Below, piece by piece: positions 43,429-53,132 of a stretch of DNA of 64,000 nucleotides (its first letter is position 1; every line of letters begins with the position of its first letter). The notes beneath the pieces were generated by a model. It did no database searches. It saw only the letters and a list, made by a program, of their open reading frames with translations, and was not told where the DNA came from. The stretch is taken from assembly GCF_001424875.1 (NCBI RefSeq), contig NZ_LMCT01000001.1, positions 424,886 to 488,885 of the forward strand. Reading direction: 5' to 3'. Source of the DNA: Kitasatospora sp. Root107. Its GTDB lineage: Bacteria; Actinomycetota; Actinomycetes; Streptomycetales; Streptomycetaceae. A program made the position numbers and the translations under genes.

Positions 43429-44961
43429 TCAGGCGCCCATCGGGTGCCGCACGGGGTACTGACGGCCCGCCGGGCCGGTGGCGAAGGCCCGCAGCAGGTT
43501 CTCGGTGACCTGCCGGGTGAACGCCCCGGCCCGGTGGCCCATCCCGTGGTCGGCCCGGCTGCCGCCGGGGCCGTCGGCGTCCAGCGCCTCCACCCAGCGC
43601 ATGGTCCCGGTGGCGAACACCCCGGCCCCACTGGCCACCGTGCCGTACGCCGACTCGGCCCGGCTGCGGCGGCCGTCGCAGACCACCGGTGAGCGGGAGA
43701 CGATCTCGATCGGGCCCGCAGCCGCTCCATCGGTGGGCACCAGGTCGTACTCGACCCCGACCAGGTGCGGGAAGCTGTCGCCCTCCTTGGCCCCCGTACC
43801 GGCGAGCAGCCAGTGGCCGGGGTTGCTGACCACGTACGGCGCGTCCACCGGGTAGCCGTCGTAGCTCACTCCGAGCAGGCTGCTCTCCGGGTCGGCGCCC
43901 GGTCCGGACCGGAAGTCGGTGGTGGCGGGTTTCCCCGCCCGGAAGCCGGGGTCGTCGCGGTAGTCGGACTTCCAGCACACCACGGTCCGGTCCCGGCCGA
44001 GCCCCGAAGGTTCGTAACGGACCCTGCGGTAGCAGCAGTTGGCGCCCAGGAAGGCCAGGTTGGTGCCGGCGTCGCGGGCGGCGGCGACGTGCTGCCGCTG
44101 CTCGTTCGACCAGTACTCGTCGTGGCCGGGCGAGACCACCGCCGTTGCGCCGCGCAGGAGTTCGGGCTCGTGGGCCAGGTCGATCCCGGTGGCGTAGCCG
44201 AGCGGCAGCCCGAGCCGTTCGGCCAGCGCGATCAGCGGGGCCTCGTAGACCAGGAACAGCCCGGCACCGTCGTCGTAGCGGTACGGCCGGTCGAAGCTGA
44301 CCTCCGTCGCGCGGGTGCCGTAGCCGCCGGCCGGGCCGTTGTAGAGGCTGTAGCCGCCCCACTCGTTGTACGCCTGCCAGGTGGCCACGGCGTTCACCAG
44401 GACGGTCCGCCCGGCGGTCTCCCGGGATCGGACGGTGACCGGCGCGAAGCGCTGGCCCGGCGCGTCGAGCGCGTCCAGCCGGAGCAGGTAACTGCCTTCC
44501 GGCCAGCCGGTGGTGTCGATCGTGGTGCTCCTCGGCCAGTCGGCCCGCACGGTCCTGGTCCCGGCGGCCACGGTGGGACCGGGCCGGGCCACGCCGGGCA
44601 GCCGGTCCGACTTCCAGACCAACCGGGCCCTGGCCCCGCCGTACCAGCCCATCCGGTAGGCGGAGACGGTGAAGCCGGGGGCGGTGGTCGACACGTGCAG
44701 CCCGAGCGGCTCGCCGGGGAGCACGCTGACCCGGTCGGTGAAGCCCTCGATCGCGTCCGGCGGGCCCGGCGCGGTGACCTTCCAGTCGGCGTTGCCCGGC
44801 CGGTCGTTCTCGGCCTGGGCCTGGGCCTGGGTGGGGCTCGGGGTCGGTGGGGCGACGGCGGGCGGCTGCTCCGCCGGGGCCACGGCGCTCCCACAGGCCG
44901 TCAGACCGGCTGCCGCCGCGGCCAGTCCGAGGAAGTGCCGCCGCCCGTTATGTTGCGCCAT
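43429..44961 (-). CDS. Exported lipoprotein with N,N-dimethylformamidase large-subunit-like domain
   Basis: 510 aa. The N-terminus RRHFLGLAAAAAGLTACGS combines a twin-arginine start with a lipobox (LTAC), so it should be exported and lipid-anchored. A Pro/Thr-rich linker follows. From ~65 on there is a beta-rich module with FTVSAYRMGWYGGARARLVW, then the DMFase-C-like core with YNEWGGYSLYN, SPGHDEYWSNEQRQHV and LGANCCYRRVRYE. Members are widespread in actinobacteria but mostly uncharacterised; amidase activity is not shown. It is the last gene of a run with GT87 and DUF2079 proteins. Confidence 0.8.
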   Translation of the reverse strand: MAQHNGRRHFLGLAAAAAGLTACGSAVAPAEQPPAVAPPTPSPTQAQAQAENDRPGNADWKVTAPGPPDAIEGFTDRVSVLPGEPLGLHVSTTAPGFTVSAYRMGWYGGARARLVWKSDRLPGVARPGPTVAAGTRTVRADWPRSTTIDTTGWPEGSYLLRLDALDAPGQRFAPVTVRSRETAGRTVLVNAVATWQAYNEWGGYSLYNGPAGGYGTRATEVSFDRPYRYDDGAGLFLVYEAPLIALAERLGLPLGYATGIDLAHEPELLRGATAVVSPGHDEYWSNEQRQHVAAARDAGTNLAFLGANCCYRRVRYEPSGLGRDRTVVCWKSDYRDDPGFRAGKPATTDFRSGPGADPESSLLGVSYDGYPVDAPYVVSNPGHWLLAGTGAKEGDSFPHLVGVEYDLVPTDGAAAGPIEIVSRSPVVCDGRRSRAESAYGTVASGAGVFATGTMRWVEALDADGPGGSRADHGMGHRAGAFTRQVTENLLRAFATGPAGRQYPVRHPMGA

Positions 44962-44979
44962 GTCCGCATCGTCCCATGA

Positions 44980-46302
44980 TCAGAGCTGAACACCCGTGAG
45001 AATCGTGGTGAGCCGGTCCCGGGGGCGGGGGTTGGCCGCCAGCCGGGGCCAGATCACCAGCACCGCCGGGAGTGCCAGATAGCCGAACCGGCCCGCCGGG
45101 GCGAGCGTGAAGGCGACGGTCAGGCCGACCGCCAGCAGGTCACAGGCGGCCACGGCGGAGGTCGGCGGGTAGGCCAGCAGCCAGATCGCCACCCCGAGTG
45201 CGCCAAGGCAGAGCAGGGTGAGCGAGATGGTGTGCCCGGTCGGCCCGAAGCCCGCCAGCACCTTGCCCGGCAGCGGACTGCCCGCCGGGGTGTGCACGGC
45301 CGTCAGCCCGAGCGGGAAGCTCACCACCTGTTCGCGCAGCACCTGACCCTGGGTCAGCAGGTACGGCAGCACCAACGCGCTGCTGCCGACCACCGCGGTC
45401 ACGGTGGCGCGGGCGGCCGGGCGACGGCCGTACAGCCGCCAGAGCAGCAGCGCCGCCACCGGGAGCGCGGGCCAGGCGGTCCACTTGAGGGTGCAGGCGA
45501 GGACCAGCACCAGCCCGGCGGGGATCGCCCGGCCCTTGGCGGCCAGCGCCATCGCCAGACAGCAGACCCCGATCAGCGGCAGGTCGACCCCGCCGACGAC
45601 GAGCGCGAGGGCGATCAGCGGGGAGGCGGTCAGGGTGGCCAGCGGCAGCAGCGGGGAGGCGGAGTGCTGCGGCCTGAGCAGCCGCCAGCAGGCCAGCAGG
45701 CAGGCCAGGAAGGTGACGGCGAACCAGATCCGGGCGTCCCCGAGCACCGTGGTCACCGGGTTGCCGCTGCCGAGCAGCGCCCGGGGCAGCCCGAACACCG
45801 CCATGGCCGGCAGGTAGGGGTCGTAGTCGGTGACCCGGGCCGGGTCCGGCAGGTACGGGCTCCCGGTGTGCAGCAACAGGGCGGCCGAGCGTTCGACCAC
45901 CATCACCTCGGACTGGTGCCGGCCCTGAAGTACCAGCAGGACCAGCGGCAGCAGCACCGCGCCGAGCACGGCGGCCCCGGCCGCCGCCCGCGCGGAGTAC
46001 CGGCGCGGCAGGGTAAGGCAGAGCAGGCCGGCCAGACCGTAGGCGGGAGCCGCCACGGAGCCCCAGAAGATCTGGTTCGGCAGGTCGGAGACCAGCGGGA
46101 ACGCGACCGCCCAGCCGGCCGCGACCAAACAGCCCAGCACCTGGACGACCCGACGCTGGGTCAGCCTGAGCCGGGCCGGGTGCGCGGACCTGACGGCCGT
46201 GCGCTGATCCGGTATCCGGGCGACGGCCACCCCCGACCGGGGTGCCTCGTGCAGGGTGCAGACCGCCTGCTCGGGTGCTCCGGGGGTTCGGGTGGTCGCC
46301 AT
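44980..46302 (-). CDS. GT87-like (DUF2029) polyprenyl-phosphate-sugar transferase, multi-pass
   Basis: 440 aa from an ATG at 46302 after rejecting a 31-codon extension; no strong ribosome site is visible. About ten membrane helices are seen. The acidic first extracytoplasmic loop appears as YLPDPARVTDYDPYLPAMAV, and GVDLPLIGVCCLAMALAAKG and CTLKWTAWPALP resemble the GT87/PimE mannosyltransferase family. Such enzymes add sugars from polyprenyl phosphate outside the membrane. Assignment is weaker than for the protein at 48104. It is 18 bp upstream of the DMFase-like gene. Confidence 0.65.
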   Translation of the reverse strand: MATTRTPGAPEQAVCTLHEAPRSGVAVARIPDQRTAVRSAHPARLRLTQRRVVQVLGCLVAAGWAVAFPLVSDLPNQIFWGSVAAPAYGLAGLLCLTLPRRYSARAAAGAAVLGAVLLPLVLLVLQGRHQSEVMVVERSAALLLHTGSPYLPDPARVTDYDPYLPAMAVFGLPRALLGSGNPVTTVLGDARIWFAVTFLACLLACWRLLRPQHSASPLLPLATLTASPLIALALVVGGVDLPLIGVCCLAMALAAKGRAIPAGLVLVLACTLKWTAWPALPVAALLLWRLYGRRPAARATVTAVVGSSALVLPYLLTQGQVLREQVVSFPLGLTAVHTPAGSPLPGKVLAGFGPTGHTISLTLLCLGALGVAIWLLAYPPTSAVAACDLLAVGLTVAFTLAPAGRFGYLALPAVLVIWPRLAANPRPRDRLTTILTGVQL

Positions 46303-46459
46303 GCTGGAAGGGTAGGGGCTGAGTTGTGCTGTTCCGAGGAAGGAGCGGCAACTGTTATGTGGAGCTCTTAGGCGCAGCGCTTCGCCGCGAGCCACAAGTC
46401 ACGCAAACGGAGCACCCCGGAGCCGGCGCTGTACGGATCGTCAGGCGGTGGCCGACGGA

Positions 46460-48091
46460 TCAGCCCCGGAACAGGTTCCGGCCGACGTCGGACGGGACCA
46501 CGTCCTGCACCGGTGCACTGTCCGGGCCCGGGACGGCCTCGCCCGGAATCGGCTGGTCGGAGGTCCGCTTCAGCAGCACCGCACCGCCCTCCGACCAGAT
46601 CCGGGTGTAGCCGTGCGCGAGCAGCAGGCTGATCCGCTCGGCCTGCTCGGTGTCGGTGGCGAACGGGAAGGAGCGCTTGTCCGACCTGATCAGTACGTAG
46701 TCGCGGCCGCGCGGCGTGCCGTCCACCAGCACCACGTCGGTGCGGGCGGTGAGTCGCACCGCCACCTGGTTGTCCGCCTCCACCGACGCACCGTCAGGGA
46801 TCAGCGTGGCGCCCCGGAGCAGGGCGGCCAGGCTGGTGTTCGGCGCCCAGTGGGACGGGATCGCCAGCCCGGCCAGACCGAACGGGACGGCGGCCACCAG
46901 CGTCACGCCCGCCGCCGCCAGACCGGCCCGGCGCGCCAGGACCGCCCGGGGGCGGCCGTCCGCGCAGAGCCGTCCGAGCACCTCCAGGGTGGCGGTCAGC
47001 AGCACCGGCCAGAGGAAGACGTCGTAGTGCCGGGCGATCGACCAGTGGTTGGGATTGCTGGAGAGGATCCGCTCGGCCAGCAGCGGGAGCGCACAGAGCA
47101 CGGTGGCCGAGCGCAGCGGCAGCGCGAGCGTGGTGCCGAGCAGCCAGAGCAGCAGCAGCGGCTTGAGCGGGGCGTCGAAGGCGGCCCGCACCAGCAGCAG
47201 CGGGTCGGCCAGCACGTTGCGCAGGGCGTCGCCGCCGTCGGCGCCGAGCGCCGCGTAGTTCCAGTAATAGCCGGGCTGGCCGCCCATCGCCGGGATCAGC
47301 CAGGTGATCGCCACGGCTGCCGCCAGCGGTCCCCCGACCAGCAGACCGAGGCCGTAGCCGAACTGCCGACGGTCCCAGCTCGCAGCGGCCGGGCGGGCCG
47401 GGCGGGCCCGCAGGATCAGCACCAGCCCGTAGGCGCCGACCAGCAGGCCGAGGTCCTCCTTGGTGCCGCAGAGCAGCACCGCCGCCAGCACCACTCCCCC
47501 GTACCGGCGGACCTGACCGCGCTCGAACATCAGCAGTGTCAGGGGTGCGGCGAACGCCACCTCGTGGAAACCCCCGCGCGAGGCGACCAGCAGCGGCCAG
47601 CCGAGGCCGTACGCGAGCCCGGCCAGGTCGACCGCCCAGCGGGCGGTGCGGCGGTCCGCCGTCGCGAAGCACCGGGCGGCGATCCGCCGGGCCAGCGGCA
47701 CACCGGCGGCGAACAGCAGGGCCTGACCGACGATCAGCGAGCGCGGGTCGTCCCAGACCCAGTACAGCGGGGCGAGCAGCGCCAGCACCGGCGAGAAGTG
47801 GTCCCCCAGCAGCGAGAAGCCCGGCGGGAACTCGTGGTGGAAGGACTTCAGCGAGGAGACCGGCAGCCCGAGGTGCGCGTACCCGCGCACCCCCTGGTCG
47901 AAGATCCCCACGTCGAAGCCGCCCAGCTGGAGGGCCGACCACTGCTGGAACCCGATCGCCAGGCAGACCAGCAGGCAGACCGCCGTCGACAGCAGGGTCC
48001 GGTGGGTGGCGGAGAGACCGGTCCCCCGGCCGGGCACGGGCAGCAGCCGGGCAGCCCGAAGGCGCGGCCGGTCGACAGGCTGGAGCGTCAC
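46460..48091 (-). CDS. DUF2079 multi-pass membrane protein
   Basis: 543 aa with about eleven to twelve helices. The hallmark FDVGIFDQGVRGYAHLGLPV is near residue 58, followed by HHEFPPGFSLLGDHFSPVLA and a YDVFLWP segment near residue 365. DUF2079 proteins have the C-type glycosyltransferase topology and are thought to be sugar transferases, but no activity is proven as far as I know. The C-terminal ~120 residues form a soluble extracytoplasmic domain. It lies between two GT87-like genes, 12 bp after the upstream one. Confidence 0.8.
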   Translation of the reverse strand: MTLQPVDRPRLRAARLLPVPGRGTGLSATHRTLLSTAVCLLVCLAIGFQQWSALQLGGFDVGIFDQGVRGYAHLGLPVSSLKSFHHEFPPGFSLLGDHFSPVLALLAPLYWVWDDPRSLIVGQALLFAAGVPLARRIAARCFATADRRTARWAVDLAGLAYGLGWPLLVASRGGFHEVAFAAPLTLLMFERGQVRRYGGVVLAAVLLCGTKEDLGLLVGAYGLVLILRARPARPAAASWDRRQFGYGLGLLVGGPLAAAVAITWLIPAMGGQPGYYWNYAALGADGGDALRNVLADPLLLVRAAFDAPLKPLLLLWLLGTTLALPLRSATVLCALPLLAERILSSNPNHWSIARHYDVFLWPVLLTATLEVLGRLCADGRPRAVLARRAGLAAAGVTLVAAVPFGLAGLAIPSHWAPNTSLAALLRGATLIPDGASVEADNQVAVRLTARTDVVLVDGTPRGRDYVLIRSDKRSFPFATDTEQAERISLLLAHGYTRIWSEGGAVLLKRTSDQPIPGEAVPGPDSAPVQDVVPSDVGRNLFRG

Positions 48092-48103
48092 ATCACGTCA
48101 TAT

Positions 48104-49381
48104 CTACTTGGCCAGTACGGATTCGGTGGACACCGTCCGTACCGGGATCACCCGGCGGGCGCTGCGCCGCAGCCGGACTGCGGTCAGTCCGAGCACCGCA
48201 AGGCCGACCAGGGGGTAGAGCGAACTGACGGGCTGCCAGTACGGCTCGATACCGAGGCCGGCCCGTTTGGGCACGGTCCAGAGTAGATGGGTACCGAAGA
48301 CCAGGACGGTCATCGCCAGCAGGACACGCCAGCGACGGTCCTGCCAGGAGCGGCCGTACCGGCCCCGGACCCGGATCTCCTGGGCGGCCTCGGCGCAGAG
48401 CAGGATCAGCAGCGGCACGCACCAGACCCAGTGGTGACTCCAGCTGATCGGCGAGACCAGCACGCCGGTCAGCGCCACGGTGACCACGGCCCAGGCCTCG
48501 GCCCGGCGCAGCCGGGACCGGGCGGCGAGCGCCGCGACCGCGAAGCCGAGCAGGCCGACCAGGCCCGTCAGCGCACTGGCGAACAGGCCGGGGTCGTTGG
48601 TGGAGAGCAGTCGGGCCACCATCCCCCGGACGGACTGGTTGTCGACCAGCTCGATGACGCCGACCCGGCGGGAGTCCCAGAGGTGCTCGGTCCAGAAGCC
48701 GTAACTGTCGCCCGGCACCACCACGGCGCCGAGCAGCACGGTGGTCACGAAGACCACCACCGACACCCCGGCGGCCCGGATCCGGCCGGTCAGCAGCAGG
48801 TAGACGGTGAACACCCCGGGGGTGAGCTTGATGCCGATGGCCAGGCCGATGCCCACGCCCTTGAGGCGGTTGGCGTCCGACCGGGTGAGGTCCCAGAGCA
48901 CCAGACAGGCGATCAGCAGGTTGATCTGGCCGTACTGGAAGGTGGTGTAGACGGGCTCCAGGAAGACCCCGAGGCCGACGGCGAGCAGGATCGCCGGACC
49001 GGTGTTCCCGCGCTTGGGCCAGCCGACCAGGCGGAACGAGAGGTGCGCCAGCAGCGCCAGCAGGGCGACGTTCCCCAGCGTCACCAGCACCCGCAGCAGC
49101 GAGACGTCGAACCAGGTGCCCGGCACGAAGAGCACTGCGGCGAACGGCGGGTAGGTGGCGGCCAGGTCCCAGCCGGGGAGCCGCATCGCGTACAGGTCCT
49201 GGCTGTTGGCGACGGCCGCGCCCTCGGCCCGGTAGACCAGCATGTCGACCATGTTGAAGCCGTGGAAGTGCCGCACCACCGCGAAGACCGAGAGCAGCGC
49301 GAGCGCGACCAGCGCCGTGCTGGCCGTGCTGGTCCGCATCAGCGCCCTGGTCCGCATCAACGCTCTGAGCCGGTCAGGCAT
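48104..49381 (-). CDS. GT87 family alpha-mannosyltransferase (PimE-like)
   Basis: 425 aa from an ATG at 49381. About ten helices are visible. HGFNMVDMLVYRAEGAAVA carries the acidic residue of the first extracytoplasmic loop that is essential in PimE-like enzymes. FQYGQINLLIACLVLWDLTR, GIKLTPGVFTVYLLLTGR and SPISWSHHWVWCVPLL are strong GT87 landmarks. The donor would be polyprenyl-phosphate-mannose, the same donor used by PMT at 39.7 kb. It is the first gene of the four-gene leftward run. Confidence 0.85.
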   Translation of the reverse strand: MPDRLRALMRTRALMRTSTASTALVALALLSVFAVVRHFHGFNMVDMLVYRAEGAAVANSQDLYAMRLPGWDLAATYPPFAAVLFVPGTWFDVSLLRVLVTLGNVALLALLAHLSFRLVGWPKRGNTGPAILLAVGLGVFLEPVYTTFQYGQINLLIACLVLWDLTRSDANRLKGVGIGLAIGIKLTPGVFTVYLLLTGRIRAAGVSVVVFVTTVLLGAVVVPGDSYGFWTEHLWDSRRVGVIELVDNQSVRGMVARLLSTNDPGLFASALTGLVGLLGFAVAALAARSRLRRAEAWAVVTVALTGVLVSPISWSHHWVWCVPLLILLCAEAAQEIRVRGRYGRSWQDRRWRVLLAMTVLVFGTHLLWTVPKRAGLGIEPYWQPVSSLYPLVGLAVLGLTAVRLRRSARRVIPVRTVSTESVLAK

Positions 49382-49541
49382 GACGGCTCGCCACCGTCGA
49401 GCGGGCAGGCTGACTTCGACGGTGTGAAGGCATGACGGTTTCCCCCTACGGCGCGGCTCGAAGCCGTCCACGCTAGCCGAGCCCGGCGAAGCGGGCCGTG
49501 ACTCCCGCCACATCCCTTGTCACAGTGCGGCTGCAAGTCCG

Positions 49542-51062
49542 TCAGTTTCCTTTCAGGACGGCCTGCATGACCGACCTGGCGATCGGGGCCGCCAGCCCGC
49601 CGCCGGTGACGTCGGTGGCGTTGCTGTCCGCGATCACCACGGCGACGGCCACCGGCGGGACCTGGTTCGAGCCGCTGGGCTTGGCCCAGGAGATGAACCA
49701 GGCGTACGGGATGCCGGAGTTGTCGATGCCCTGCTGGGCGGTACCGGTCTTGCCGCCGACGGTGGCGCCGCTGATCCGGGCGCTGCGGCCGGTGCCGGTC
49801 TCCACCACGTCGGTCATCAGCTGCTGCACCTGGCCGGCCACGGTGGGGCTCATCGCCTGGCGGTACCCGGCGGGCTGCATGACCTGGACCGAACTGCCGT
49901 CGCTCTTGGTCAGCTTGTCCACAAGCTGTGGATACATCACGGTGCCGTTGTTGGCGACGCCCGCCGCGACCATCGCCATCACCAGCGGGGTGGCGGCGGT
50001 GTCGTACTGGCCGATCGAGGAGAGCGCGACCTGCGAGGCGTTCATCGCGGTGTCGAAGTTGGACCGCGCGGCCCGGACCGGGGTGTCCAGCTTGGCGTCG
50101 TTGAAGCCGAAGTTCTGTGCCATCGCGACCATCTTGTCCAGTCCGACCTGGGTGCCGAGGTACCCCATCACGCTGTTGCAGGAGTTGACCATCGCCTGGT
50201 CCAGCGACTGGCCGGGGGTGTCGCAGGCGCTGGTGTCGTTGACCAGCGCGGTGGTGGTGCCCGGCATCACGAAGGGGTACGGCGCGCTGGTCGGCGCGTC
50301 GATGTCGGTGACCACGCCGTTGGCCAGCGCGGCGGCGGCGGTGACCACCTTGAAGGTGGAGCCGGGCGGGTAGATCTGACGGAGCGCCCGGTTCAGCATC
50401 GGCTGGTTCTTGTCGGCCTGCAGCTTGTTCCAGGCGTCCTGGTCGGCGGTCGAGGAGCCGGCGAAGCTGCCCGGGTCGTAACTCGGGGTGGAGGCCAGCG
50501 CGAGGATCCGGCCGGTGGCGGGCTCGATCGCGGCGACCGCCCCGGTCTGGTTGCCGAGGCCCTTCATCGCGGCCTGCTGGGCGGCGTTGTTCAGCGTGGT
50601 GTACACGTCGCCGCCCGGATTCTGCTTGCGGGTGATCTCGTCCCACAGGGCCCAACTGGCCAGCCGGGAGTCGGTGCCGGAGAGCAGGTCGTCCTCGACG
50701 CCCTCGATCTGGGTGTTCCCGTACGTCTGCGAGGAGTAGCCGGTGACCGCAGCCCACATCGGGCCGTCGGTGTAGGTGCGCTTGTAGGCGTACCGCCCGC
50801 CGGTCGGGGCCGAGCCGGTCACCGGGTCGGCGCCGACCAGGATGTTGCCGCGCGGCTGGGCGTAGCGCTGGATGGTCTCCCGCTGGTTGGCCGGGTTGTC
50901 GTCCAGCGAATCGGCCCGGAACACCTGGACGTAGGTGGCCTGGCCCATCAGCGCGAGCACCAGGACCAGGCAGAAGGTGCCGGCCCGGCGACCGGTGGTG
51001 GAGATGCCGGGCAGTCCCTGCGGGCCGCCGGTGGAGCGGGCCTCGGGTCCTCGCGACTTCAC
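49542..51062 (-). CDS. Penicillin-binding protein (PbpA-like class B transpeptidase)
   Basis: 506 aa from a GTG at 51062 overlapping the RodA stop (GTGA). It has an anchor helix (FCLVLVLALMGQATYVQVF), a short dimerisation region, then the transpeptidase motifs: SxxK in YPPGSTFK, SxN in VNSCNSVM, and KTG in GGKTGTAQQG. The RodA-PbpA pairing is the classic elongation-type transglycosylase/transpeptidase complex. The usual actinobacterial locus also holds pknA/pknB and pstP; none is here, so this is probably an extra, specialised pair. Confidence 0.93.
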   Translation of the reverse strand: MKSRGPEARSTGGPQGLPGISTTGRRAGTFCLVLVLALMGQATYVQVFRADSLDDNPANQRETIQRYAQPRGNILVGADPVTGSAPTGGRYAYKRTYTDGPMWAAVTGYSSQTYGNTQIEGVEDDLLSGTDSRLASWALWDEITRKQNPGGDVYTTLNNAAQQAAMKGLGNQTGAVAAIEPATGRILALASTPSYDPGSFAGSSTADQDAWNKLQADKNQPMLNRALRQIYPPGSTFKVVTAAAALANGVVTDIDAPTSAPYPFVMPGTTTALVNDTSACDTPGQSLDQAMVNSCNSVMGYLGTQVGLDKMVAMAQNFGFNDAKLDTPVRAARSNFDTAMNASQVALSSIGQYDTAATPLVMAMVAAGVANNGTVMYPQLVDKLTKSDGSSVQVMQPAGYRQAMSPTVAGQVQQLMTDVVETGTGRSARISGATVGGKTGTAQQGIDNSGIPYAWFISWAKPSGSNQVPPVAVAVVIADSNATDVTGGGLAAPIARSVMQAVLKGN

Positions 51063-52435
51063 GGGTGCTCCAGCGGGTCGGCTACGGGCTCGGGGGCGGG
51101 GGCGGGTCGGCGGGCCTGGTCGCTCATCCGGACCAGCAGCGCCACGATGATCCAGTTGGTCACCACCGAGGAGCCGCCCTGGGCGATGAACGGCAGCGTC
51201 ATCCCGGTCAGCGGGATCAGGTCGAGCACCCCGCCCGCGACCACGAACAGCTGGATGCCGACGATCGCGGCCAGGCCGATCGCCAGCAGCCGGCCGAACG
51301 GGTCCCGGAGGGCGATCCCGGTCCTGAAACCCCGTGAGATCAGCAGCGCGTAGAGCAGGAAGATCGCGAACAGGCCGGTCAGGCCGAGCTCCTCGCCGAT
51401 GGTGGCCAGGATGAAGTCGGACTTCGCGGCGAAGCCGATCAGGATCGAGTGGCCGAGTCCCAGGCCGGTGCCGAGCACCGCGCCCCAGGCGAAGGCGAAC
51501 AGCGACTGGGCGATCTGGTTGGCGCCCTGGCCCGCCGCGATCGAGCCCAGCGGGTCCAGCCAGTCGGTGACCCGGCTGTGCACGTGCGGGGAGAGCCAGC
51601 CGACCGCGACCGCGCCGACCGCCGCCAGGAACAGGCCGATGGCGATCCAGCCGCTGCGCGCGGTGGCCACGTACAGCATCACCACGAACAGGCCGAAGAA
51701 CAGCAGCGAGGTGCCGAGGTCGGTCTCCAGCACCAGCACCCCGACGAAGGCGGCCCAGATCAGCAGCACCGGGCCGAGGTCGCGGCCGCGCGGGAACTGG
51801 AACTTCCACACCTTCTTGCCGGTCAGCGCCAGCGCGTCCCGGTGCACGGCCAGGTAGGCGGCGAAGAAGATCGCCAGCAGGATCTTGGCGAACTCGCCCG
51901 GCTGGAAGGACATCGGGCCGATCACGATCCAGATCCGGGAGCCGTAGACCGGCGGGAAGAAGATCGGCAGGATCAGCAGCACCAGCGCCACCAACGCGCC
52001 GATGTAGGCGTACCGCTGGAGGACCCGATGGTCGCGCACCAGCACCAGCACGCCGATGAAAAGCGCCACCCCGAGGGTGGACCAGAGCAGCTGGGTGGGT
52101 GCCGCCTCGCTGCCGGGGGTGGCCCGGTCCAGCCGGTAGATGACGACCAGTCCGATCCCGTTCAGCAGGACCGCGATCGGCAGCAGCAGCGGGTCGGCGT
52201 ACGGGGCCTTCCAGCGGATCACCCCGTGCGCCAACAGGGCCAGCACGCCGAGCGCCGCGCCGTACCCGGCGGCGCCGGACGGGACCTCGCCGTCGATGTT
52301 GACGCCGACCTCGACGTACCCGAAGACGGCGATCAGCACCGCCGCGAGCACCAGCACCAGTTCGGTGTTGCGACGGCTCTTGACCAGGCGTCGGCCTGGC
52401 ACGCCGGCCCTGGCTACGGCGGAGGGAGAGGCCAC
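51059..52435 (-). CDS. RodA/FtsW/SpoVE family SEDS glycosyltransferase
   Basis: 458 aa with about twelve helices. SEDS landmarks are SRIWIVIGPMSFQPGEFAKI, LETDLGTSLLFFGLFVVML, FAWGAVLGTGLGLGH, SDFILATIGEELGLTG and LTGMTLPFIAQGGSSVVTNW. It polymerises lipid II into glycan strands. A C-terminal tail of ~25 residues is Pro/Glu-rich. It is coupled to the PBP downstream. Confidence 0.94.
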   Translation of the reverse strand: MASPSAVARAGVPGRRLVKSRRNTELVLVLAAVLIAVFGYVEVGVNIDGEVPSGAAGYGAALGVLALLAHGVIRWKAPYADPLLLPIAVLLNGIGLVVIYRLDRATPGSEAAPTQLLWSTLGVALFIGVLVLVRDHRVLQRYAYIGALVALVLLILPIFFPPVYGSRIWIVIGPMSFQPGEFAKILLAIFFAAYLAVHRDALALTGKKVWKFQFPRGRDLGPVLLIWAAFVGVLVLETDLGTSLLFFGLFVVMLYVATARSGWIAIGLFLAAVGAVAVGWLSPHVHSRVTDWLDPLGSIAAGQGANQIAQSLFAFAWGAVLGTGLGLGHSILIGFAAKSDFILATIGEELGLTGLFAIFLLYALLISRGFRTGIALRDPFGRLLAIGLAAIVGIQLFVVAGGVLDLIPLTGMTLPFIAQGGSSVVTNWIIVALLVRMSDQARRPAPAPEPVADPLEHP

Positions 52436-52509
52436 GGGCGTCCTGTCGGAGGTAGCACGGCAGGGGCGGACGGGCCGTCAGGCTCCGCCCACCCCCTCCT
52501 GAAGTGGTG

Positions 52510-53019
52510 TCAGACGGTGGCGGGTGCCTCGCCCCGGGCGGCCGCCACAGTGGCCCGCAGCTCGGCCTCGGCCTCCGCGCTCAGCGAGGTCTGGATGATC
52601 TGGCCGCCGTACTGGGCGACCGCCGGGATCACCTTGTCGGCGGTCGCCTTGCGGACCAGCAGGAAGACGGCGGCGCTGCCCGGGGTCAGGTGCTCGCCGA
52701 CCTGGCGCATGAAGTTGTCGTCCACACCCACGTCGGTCGAGGCGCCGACGGCGGCACCGGTCGCACCGCCGACGGCCGCGCCGAGGAACGGCATGAAGAA
52801 CAGCAGGCCGATCACGCCGCCCCAGAGCGCACCGGAGGCGGCACCGGCCCCGGTGGTCGAGATGGCCTGGTGCAGCTTGATCTTGCCGTCCTGCCTGCGC
52901 TCGACGACGACGGCGTCCTCGAGGTCGATCAGCTTCTGCTTCTGCAGTCCGACCACGGTGCTCCGGACCTGCTCGGCGGTGGCGAGGTCGGGGTAGGCGA
53001 TCGCGAACAGGTTGCTCAC
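52510..53019 (-). CDS. DUF1269 family protein
   Basis: 169 aa starting MSNLFAIAYPDLATAEQVR. The pattern VVGLQKQKLIDLEDAVVVER near residue 30 and a Gly/Ala-rich central segment (MPFLGAAVGGATGAAVGAST) match DUF1269. The central segment may enter or associate with the membrane. Function is unknown; many homologues are stress-linked. It has its own upstream AT-rich gap (53060-53120) and lies 74 bp above rodA on the same strand. Confidence 0.85.
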   Translation of the reverse strand: MSNLFAIAYPDLATAEQVRSTVVGLQKQKLIDLEDAVVVERRQDGKIKLHQAISTTGAGAASGALWGGVIGLLFFMPFLGAAVGGATGAAVGASTDVGVDDNFMRQVGEHLTPGSAAVFLLVRKATADKVIPAVAQYGGQIIQTSLSAEAEAELRATVAAARGEAPATV

Positions 53020-53132
53020 GGGATGGGTCCTTCCAACTCGACGGGCACGGCTTCAGCGGCACCCTAACGAGGATTAGCCATATTTATGACTGTTGATGCC
53101 GGTGTGTCCGATATTCACCCGGCCATCGCGGC

